Shown here piece after piece: positions 56,608 through 64,000 of a DNA stretch of 64,000 nt. Origin of the DNA: Bostrychus sinensis (Eukaryota > Chordata > Actinopteri > Gobiiformes > Eleotridae). Position 1 is the first letter of the stretch. Each line of letters opens with the position of its first letter. The notes below the pieces were generated by a model. It was given only the letters and a program-made list of their open reading frames with translations, was not told the DNA's origin and searched no databases. The translations under genes were made by a program, and so were the position numbers. Location of the stretch: positions 24,776,026 through 24,840,025 of the forward strand of contig CM036254.1 in assembly GCA_020698575.1 (NCBI GenBank). The letters are read 5' to 3'.

Positions 56608-59600
56608 GTAAGACACTTTTAGACACATATACAAGTACATTAAGACTGGTCAGATTAATGTTATATACACTATGCATACACCATGCATTTTTTAGGCACA
56701 AGTCCTATTATTTTAACTAGTGTCCTTGGTCAAGTGATGTTCATGTGTGCTCGCTTCACTTATTACAAGAAGCCCATTATGGAAATCTCCAAGTCCTAGC
56801 TTACTTAATGCCTGCTTGTTTTTACGCATACAGTAGTAAAAGTAGCCAAAGTTCTGCAGCGTGCATTTGTGATTATTAAAATCCAAATTTCCCTAGCGGC
56901 CTAATTGTTATCGGTCAGCTGATTTTCATGTGCACTCGGTTCAATTTTTTTCCTTTTTTTTTACCAGCCACACTTTAATGCCCTCAGCTGGGGGTAGGAA
57001 GCAGGATAGTGTCATAAATCAAGGTTCACTGCAGGACCAGGGGGACCTTGAAATGTGTGTGCGCGCGTCCTCGTTGCGCGTGAGCGTGCAGTCTGCAGGG
57101 GGTTATCCTCAATCATTAACCACTAAGAAATAGGAAAAGGGAGCATTGTGAGAACTGTTTATTACGGGATATGTGCGTGCAGGGTGTTGCAGTCAATTCA
57201 CTAGGGGCTAGAAGGTTTTTCCGTGACAGACTTTTTCCAGGTAGCACTAGCTCTGGGATTAAGGTGCTTAGTGTACAGCGGAAAGTTATGCACAAAGACA
57301 ACCATAGTATTTGGGAAACAGACATAAAGTTTGTGTTAAACAAAGTGAAATGTTTACATTAATAGTATAGTTTAGGAGATGAAAGTTATCTGCATAGTAG
57401 AAGAAAACGTACTGATCCATTCCAACATTTGCAAAACCTTAAATATGAGTTAATAATAATAATTCTTAAGGATATTTTATGTTATTCTAAGGCCACTGTA
57501 ACCGTAACAGTGCATGCATTGCCTGGGCTGCAGATCAAACAGTCCCAGGTCCCAACCCCCATGCTTTTCCTCCTGCAGCCGTTTACACAATGGCCAGGCC
57601 CTCACTGTGGGGGAGAAATGAGTTACCCACCAGCGCCTGTGTCCCAAACTCCCCGTGTCCTGCTGGGGTTAATCATCAGCCACAGCTGGGATGGCTTTGT
57701 TTTTCAGATGGCTATACACTAAAGCATCATTTCAATAGGCCCCTTATAAAAAGTTGCTAATATACATTTTCATTGAACTATTGCTTCCTGTTGCATGAAA
57801 AAGGAGCATTTATTAGGCTCGACTTAAAGGGTTTTTTTTGTTGTTGTTGTTGTGTTGCAGTCTCGCCTTCGCAAACAGGATGTGGGCCTGAAGACTCACT
57901 TGCAGCAGCTGGACCAGCAGATAAATGAGCTAAAGCTAGATGTGAACAAGGCGTCCACGGATCAACTGGAGACTGACAGTCGGCCAAGTTCAGGTTTGAA
58001 CCACACATATTTGCCTAATGATGAGTAATGAGTCATATCCAGCCAACCATCACATTATGACTGCTTATCTCATCTAATCAATCTTCATATTGTGTGCAGG
58101 TTTCTACGAGCTCAGCGATGGCGGATCTGGCTCCCTGTCCAACTCATGCACATCAGTGTACAGTGCGTGTCTGTCATCATCCCAAACAAGCCTGCTGGTC
58201 GCTCCCACAAGTCCCGCCAATTCTCACATTGACCCCCAAACTCCAAGTGAAGCCCGACGTCGCTCTGCAGACGAGAGCACCACCCAGACCAGTGCACCAC
58301 GAGCTAAAGGTCTGCATCTGGGGAGCAGCCGGATTCGTGCGAGTACTAATGGCACCGAAAAGGCTCGGCCAAGACCTGTGTCAACAGGTAACCATCCCTT
58401 TATCCCCTTTGTAAGCTTTGCGTGCTAATGTAAACCCTGCAATTGTTGTTACCAGGCAACTCAGCATTAGCTGTATGATTACATATAATTTTCCCTGTGT
58501 GTCATCTCATAACGTAATGAATATTTGCATGTTGTGCCTGTCTTCTTAGGTGATCTGGACAGAATGATGGCTCAAATACAGAACTACAACAAACCAATGG
58601 ATACAAACAAACCACTAGCTGTCCCACACGCCCAGACATCCACAGTGGACCCCAAGTTTCATAGCAACCTGGTGTCTCGCACTGTGGCTGAAGTGTACCA
58701 CTACCCAAGCCCACTGCACGCAGTTGCTCTCCAGAGTCCAATCTTCTCCCCTAACAGTGAACACACCACAAATGGACTTTTGGAAGGCCATATGCCCTCT
58801 GTAAATGGTACCAACTCACTTCAGAGACCAACCGGTTACGAGACCAAGACTTTGGGTTACATTGACCAGATCCTTCAGCGCAGCTTCAGCAAACTCAACT
58901 TTGAATCAAGGACAGACACTCTCCAATCACAGAGGGCACACAGGAAGCCCTCTGAAGTGGTAACAGTGTTTCCTGAAGTGTCCCAGAAAGAGGTGTTGGC
59001 TCTACCCCCCATCCCAGCTCAGACTACAAACGTTGTCCCACCACAGCATAACGACCAAAAGAGGCACTGCGCTGTGACACTCTACCCCAGTCAGGAGGCA
59101 GCTGATAACGCAAACCAACACAAACAGTTGCTGAGGGCCCATGAGGTTTCACACCGCCTGTCCTTTCCAGCTGACACCCGGGAGTACAGCTCTGATGAAG
59201 TCACCACCTCCACCCTGAAGAAAACCAACAAAATCCCAGAGGAGTACTCGAGTTTGTCAAGAAGCCACTCAGACTACAGGAGCAGCGACAATACTGAACC
59301 AAGACAATATGACAGAAAGGCCCATAAGCAAAGAGCAGTAATGGCCCATAGCTCTAGTACAGAAGAGGCTCCAAGCTTTGAGGGGCATGTTCCTCACAGT
59401 ACCTCCCCACAATTTGTCCATGCCAAATTTGTCCCAGCTGGATCGCAGAGAGTCAAAGTGAGACAGGCTGATCGTAAATCCAAATCTGTAAAACTCAAGA
59501 AGAAGAGTGGTGAGAAGCCCAGAGCACAAAAGCAACAACATGGCTACTCCTCTGGTGAGAAGTCAAAGGATTCTAGCGTTGGGTCTAAAGCAGAGCAGAA

Positions 59601-60420
59601 GGGGGCCACAAAGGGGAAAGTGGTTCAGAGGTCTCCGATTTATCTGTCAGATGAGCAAAGACGAGGCTCAGGGTCAGACTCTAGTCATTGTAGCCCAGGA
59701 TTTATGTACACCCAGAAAATCCAGGCTAAACCACAGCCCAATCCTGCTGTCGGCAAGTCAGGCAAAAGCCGCAAACCACAGACCGTGGAGTATGAGGTGG
59801 ATCAGAGGAAAAAGAGACAAGGAGAGAGACAGATAGACATGTACCAGGCCCAGGCTTCTTATCGGCAGAGGTCAAAAGAGTCCCAACCTCAGAACATGCA
59901 CATGGTCCGCAGTATGAGTGCCAGAGCAGGACAGTGGATGCAACACCCACACCACTTCCCATCCTCCATGTCCTCAAATTCCTTCCTCCACAATCTCAAT
60001 GCCAGATACCCCCCTGCCCCATACCACGTGAGCAGCATTCACCCACCCCGCTGCGAGTCTGAGTATTCGGCTGAGTGCGCCTCCCTCTTCCACTCTACCA
60101 TCGCAGCAAGCAGCGATGGCGAAATGAGCGACAACACCACAAACCGATTTGGAGACAGCGAGTCCAGCCAGAGCTACCAGTCGTTTTCAGACTCTGACAG
60201 CAGCTTGTCTTTTGACGAGGAGGACATGCTGGACCTCCACGATGACGAGGGGGGTCTGGTTTGGGCCAACGCTTCGCTTGGGCCCACCGCTGCGGGACGT
60301 CCGATCCAGCAGACACCCCGTCCTGCACCGTCCGCCTGCCGCATTAAAGCATCCCGGGCCTTGAAGAAGAAGATCCGGAGGTTTCAGCCTGCCTCCCTGA
60401 AGGTCATGACCCTGGTGTAA
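56332..60420 (+). CDS. dact2: DACT2, dapper homolog 2 / Dishevelled-binding antagonist (complete, 4 coding exons)
   Basis: Exons 56332-56607, 57861-57993, 58100-58387 and 58550-60420 join in phase to 855 codons. The start is the first in-frame ATG after the promoter; GTG-initiated extensions upstream are not credible. Visible features: N-terminal coiled-coil/leucine-zipper region (about residues 25-135), SRPSSGFYELSDGGSGS (about 130-147), RPRPVSTGDLDR across the exon 3-4 junction, PSPLHAVALQSPIF (285-298), a YIDQILQ helix (336-342), a Lys-rich stretch (about 535-555), a Ser/acidic segment (761-800) and C-terminal CRIKASRALKKKIRRFQP followed by MTLV. MTLV fits a class I PDZ ligand. Family knowledge: DACT proteins are cytoplasmic scaffolds that bind Dishevelled and modulate Wnt and TGF-beta/Nodal signalling. 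The CRIKASRALKKKIRRFQP tail and SMOC2 next door favour DACT2 over DACT1. It is longer than human DACT2 (about 774 residues, recalled). Confidence 0.96.
56608..57860. other. dact2: DACT2 intron 1
   Basis: A 1.25-kb intron (GTAAGA...TTGCAG). GC-richer patches lie at 56980-57110 and 57520-57690. It ends with a poly-T/(TTG)n pyrimidine tract ahead of exon 2. No embedded gene seen. Confidence 0.8.
57861..57993 (+). CDS. dact2: DACT2 exon 2 (leucine zipper)
   Basis: A 133-base exon encoding SRLRKQDVGLKTHLQQLDQQ, then INELKLDVNKAS and ending SRPSS. The heptad leucines continue the exon 1 coil. The acceptor follows a long (TTG)n/poly-T pyrimidine tract at about 57830-57856; the donor is GTTTGA. Confidence 0.95.
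58100..58387 (+). CDS. dact2: DACT2 exon 3
   Basis: A 288-base exon from FYELSDGGSGSLSNSCTS to RPRPVST. Both ends carry motifs conserved between DACT paralogs. It is flanked by short introns of 106 and 162 bases. Open frames running beyond the donor GTAACC at 58388 are not coding. Confidence 0.95.
58550..60420 (+). CDS. dact2: DACT2 exon 4 (large terminal exon)
   Basis: The acceptor TTCTTAG at 58549 completes the Gly of STGDLDR and opens 622 uninterrupted codons to TAA. A frame starting at 58525 extends a few codons into the intron and should be trimmed. It encodes the serine-rich middle region, the acidic cluster, the basic C-terminal block and the terminal MTLV PDZ ligand. Confidence 0.97.
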
Positions 60421-60830
60421 CTCAGCCCCTCAGGCCAAAAAAGCACTGTTGGGACAACACACACAGCTGTGGGGCATACTTTCGGCAGGGATCACCTGGT
60501 TTCTGTAAATGCCTCTGAGAATCCGGGGTCACTCTGGACTCCATCTGTGCACTGAGTATACTGAATGTGTTAATAGGGTTCGAACTGAAACAGCACATTG
60601 TATAATAACATATATATATCACAATTATTGTTACACACCATGTGTAAATATTTATAATGCCTAATCACTGATGGTTGTATTTGACAATTTCAGTTTGTTG
60701 TCAGATATTATCAGTACTTTAACATGTATGTACCAATCTTTTTATTTCAAAATGACATCTTTATTACTCATTGCGATTATGAACATTTTTGCTGTAAAAT
60801 AAATCTTTTTAATATACTTAAACATGGCTT
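60421..60830 (+). other. dact2: DACT2 3' untranslated region
   Basis: AT-rich sequence from the stop to just beyond AATAAA at 60798-60803. It contains UGUAAAUA at 60643-60650, the Pumilio-type recognition octamer, next to an AU-rich ATTTATA. The end point is inferred from the hexamer. Confidence 0.7.
60798..60803 (+). promoter_or_regulatory. dact2: DACT2 poly(A) signal AATAAA
   Basis: A canonical hexamer about 380 bases after the stop codon, with T-rich sequence downstream. It is the only good hexamer close to the gene end. Confidence 0.75.
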
Positions 60831-63800
60831 CCTGACTTTATTGAACCTCTCTGTTAGCACTGGGAAACCTAATTAAACTGGTTGTTATCCTGAGTCGATC
60901 TGTGAGATTAGTAGCTAAATTGCCCTACACTCCAGAGACTTGCTTTAAAAAACCCCTGGTTCTCCAAAACGTCTGACTGAGACAAAACAGTTTGGCTTTA
61001 ATAGCTCTAACAACTCCTTATCTAGTTTCCTGAGTTGATAGTTACTTCTTCAATTATCAACCTAGACAGTAATGTTTAATTAGAGGCAGAAGCTTATCAG
61101 ACATTGAAATCTATGCAAACAACTAAGTACTAAAACTCACAGTCACACTCTGGTAATTTCACACAGACATTAAAAGATGGGGCCAGGGGATACTTAAGTT
61201 TCCTCAAAGCAGACCTGAAGTTTAAAAACAGCTGGTGTGTAAGACCTGGGACACATAGGATTAAATTGGGAATGACAGATGATAAGAGGTTCCTCATTTC
61301 AGACCTGTCACGGGGAGATTAGACAGTAGGCAGCTGTGCAAAGTTGCCAAATAATCTCATTTCCAAAATCTGCCTTGGTATCTTTTCCATTAAAATTCCT
61401 GCAGAGATGGGGTGAAGAAAAGGCCACTGGTGAAGGTAGCTAGTCCGAGGGAGTGGCGGCATTAATGTTTCTCCCATCAGGCAGCCAACGTGACCTCAAA
61501 GTTACCAACTAAGAAGCTTATAGTGATGACAAAGATTTTCAGTATTTCATCAAATTTGGCTTTGATGTTCCTTATCACAGCAGCAGTGGGAGAATTACTC
61601 AAATATATTTACTAAAAGTACTGTTACTTAAAAATAAATTTACTCAAACTGAAGTAAAAATAAAGTCAACAAAAATATTACTTAGAAAATCAGTAATGAG
61701 TGTAGAGTTTACTCTTATTACCACTACTATTACTAGTACTGCAATGATTTTACTTTGATTACTGCCTCTATTACTATTACTACTGTTGCAGCTGCTACTC
61801 ATCAAGTAAAACTAACATTTTCCTCAAAAAAATGTGCTTAACTAAGAGTATTTAGTTACTTCTCACTTTTACATTGCACTGCATTGCAAACTACTTTACT
61901 ACTATGACTTAATACTACTTTTACTTTACTTTTCTTTTACTAACACTCTTTCATTTGATACTCACTGACAATGCCCAAAAGTGAAAATAGTATCTGAAAC
62001 TCCTCACTGAAAGGCTTATGTTAATTCAGTAGCTAGTTCTCTATATTTATCCCTCACATAAAGGGCTAAAGGGCAGAGACTTTAAATCACATCAAGCATA
62101 AAAGTAGTTGCGACAAATGAATCAATCTATTAGTATTTGTACACCAGGCTGACCTCTGACCAAGGGCAGATGTGAGTGTTTGGCAGGATTAGTGTTAGGC
62201 TCGTAGAGGGCATGACGCGATCTGGACTTGTCTTTGAAGTCCAGACCACGTCAGCTTGACCTTGTGCGCCCGCTGACCTGTCCGGCTGTATTACTCCAAC
62301 TCATTCTAGTACAATAGAAAGAGGCAGAGTGGCTTTTTGTAGGCTTTGTCTCTATTGTGTCCTGACATTGTCGTTCTCTTTTCAAACCTGGCAGCCCCCA
62401 AACAGATTCATGCAAATTTCATCTTGTTAAAAAGGTAGTAAATTCTGTAAAGGTGCAGATAATTTTGAGAGTTATGTCCTATTTTTCCTTGATCTGATTG
62501 TAAACATAGGTTGAGTTCAGGTTCTAGAATTCAATGACGTCAAAACCTCAGGGGCCAGTATTAATGTATAGGTGAGGTACTATTTTTTAAGAAATATACA
62601 AACAGAAAATCCACAAATATCAAACCTAATCATTTTTTGTTAGCAACTTAGTCCACAAAAACACTATCATAATCCTTTGGCCTAATGCTGAGTCTACTAA
62701 CAGCAATCACACCTGCGTGTTTGACTAACATCACCACTTTTTGACACCATAGGGGAAAAATGTCTTCACGTTAGGTAATTTTACTGACAGGACTTTGAAC
62801 TTTGTGCTTGTTTTTTGTTTCATGTGAATAGGCCCAGTAATAGCAGAGATATTAGCCATAAACCACACTAAGACATCTGCAGTTTGAATCTTAGCAGCAG
62901 TTTCTACGATAGACCTCTGACCTGCCTCCAGCTCAGTTTTAAACTCTAGGCCCTTTAGAATTCTATGACATGATGTGAAAATGACCTCTTGTTGCATATT
63001 CTCATTATATTCCATACAACAAATATATTCCCGATTTACACTTTGTATGTCCAAAACTGGTCAATAAGAGCCTTAAATAAGTTGGTTGCAGTTGGTGTAG
63101 GCCTAAGATATTAGACCTGTGAAATTATTGCTGTAATTATAAATATTTTTTAACTTCACATGTTGTATTCATGTGAAAGAGAATCACACTTAAAAAATAT
63201 TAAGTCAGCTGGAGCCTTGGTGATCCCGAGCCTGTTTAGCATAGCATAGTGAAAATATCATTTGAGTACATTTTCTCAAATATACTTTTACCTTTACCTT
63301 AAGTAGTTTTTTAATGACTAAAAGTATTAGTAATAGTAATAGTAGTAGCAGATGCAAAAGTGAAAGTTGTAGTAGTAGTAGTAGTTGTAGTAGCGGTAGT
63401 AGATGTTAGTACCTTCTACACTTACTTTACTTTTACTCAAGTAACAATTTGGTTGGGTATGTTTACTTCTAGTTGAGTAATATATTAGGTATTTTGAAGT
63501 AAAGCATAGCCTACCTTTATTTTCTTATTTTCTGCTCTAAAATTGCCTTTCTTTTTTCAAAACTTCCTGACCCTATAAGATTCATATATATTTAATCTTG
63601 GTTAGTTTTTTCCCACGTGGGAGTGACAGTGATGCGGTTAAATTGAAAGAGGTGATCCGTGCACCAGGTGTAGTACATGTGGGATACTTTACGGGGCGTA
63701 ACTCTCACCCCACTGTACGGGACTCCCCACGGATGCCTGGCGAGTCAAACTGAAAGACTGCAGATGTCACAGAGGATCCCATTACACTGCGCTTTGGCTT

Positions 63801-64000
63801 GGTCATAATACGTGTACACCTGAACACATGCATGAGTCATCAGGTTTAATCAAGATCAAACTATTAAAGCTGACACCAGACCTGCCAGTCTGAGGGGTGC
63901 AGAGTGGTCAGAAACTGGAAAGAAAAGAGCTCACCAAAAGTCACCAAAAACAAGAGCAAGATTATGTATTTATTTATTTTTATATTTTAGGAAAACATGT
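60831..64000. other. Intergenic DNA 3' of DACT2
   Basis: No gene supported. About 61583-61965 and 63250-63500 are AAGTA/TTACTTTTACTT-rich and resemble the hAT-type MITE at 55047, with (TAC)n and (AGT)n tracts (63368-63403). Unique GC-richer blocks lie at 62160-62300 and 63605-63810. The 107-codon minus frame at 62731-63054 has no domain. Confidence 0.45.

Noticed and set aside
56035..56640. 201-codon minus-strand open frame opposite DACT2 exon 1
   Set aside because: It mirrors the GC-rich coding exon and promoter; no domain is seen, and the plus strand has the clear DACT2 reading.
62731..63054. 107-codon minus frame downstream of DACT2
   Set aside because: No start context, domain or splice evidence; AT-rich intergenic DNA.

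Overview
The window is vertebrate nuclear DNA, almost certainly from a teleost fish. It has intron-split genes with GT-AG sites, no compact bacterial-style coding, and dense small DNA transposons, tRNA-derived SINEs and LINE remnants of fish type. I do not assign a species. Two protein-coding genes are supported, both on the + strand: the 3' two thirds of SMOC2 (coding exons 2408-16826, poly(A) signal 17243) and a complete DACT2 (coding 56332-60420, poly(A) signal 60798). Long open frames elsewhere are chance or transposon relics.

Layout. 1-17270: SMOC2 exons encoding the acidic linker, the second thyroglobulin type-1 domain, the two-EF-hand extracellular calcium-binding domain and the short basic C-terminus. 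Its introns carry a LINE end, a minisatellite-bearing element, MITEs and SINEs. 17271-56100: a 39-kb intergenic desert of nested and dispersed repeats. These include an internally deleted Gypsy-type LTR element with gag traces (29313-30682), LINE fragments, a duplicated 350-bp segment (34.3 and 37.2 kb), a SINE with a 13-bp target duplication (27.2 kb), another with a 12-bp duplication (51.4 kb) and a hAT-type MITE with an 8-bp duplication directly upstream of DACT2. 56110-60830: DACT2 with a recognisable proximal promoter, a GC-rich first exon, four coding exons and a 3'UTR. 60831-64000: downstream intergenic DNA with further MITE-like and trinucleotide repeats.

Function. SMOC2 is a secreted matricellular glycoprotein linked to BMP and growth-factor signalling. 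DACT2 is a cytoplasmic scaffold that binds Dishevelled and modulates Wnt and TGF-beta/Nodal signalling. They are neighbours in human too (6q27), so the window is the teleost version of that syntenic block, although the relative orientation seems to differ. I found no CRISPR, operon or other novel multi-gene system. The noteworthy signals are transposon architecture (nested elements, a forward-reverse-forward inverted repeat, foldbacks), a possible alternative SMOC2 C-terminus from tandem splice donors, and a start-overlapping uORF on DACT2.
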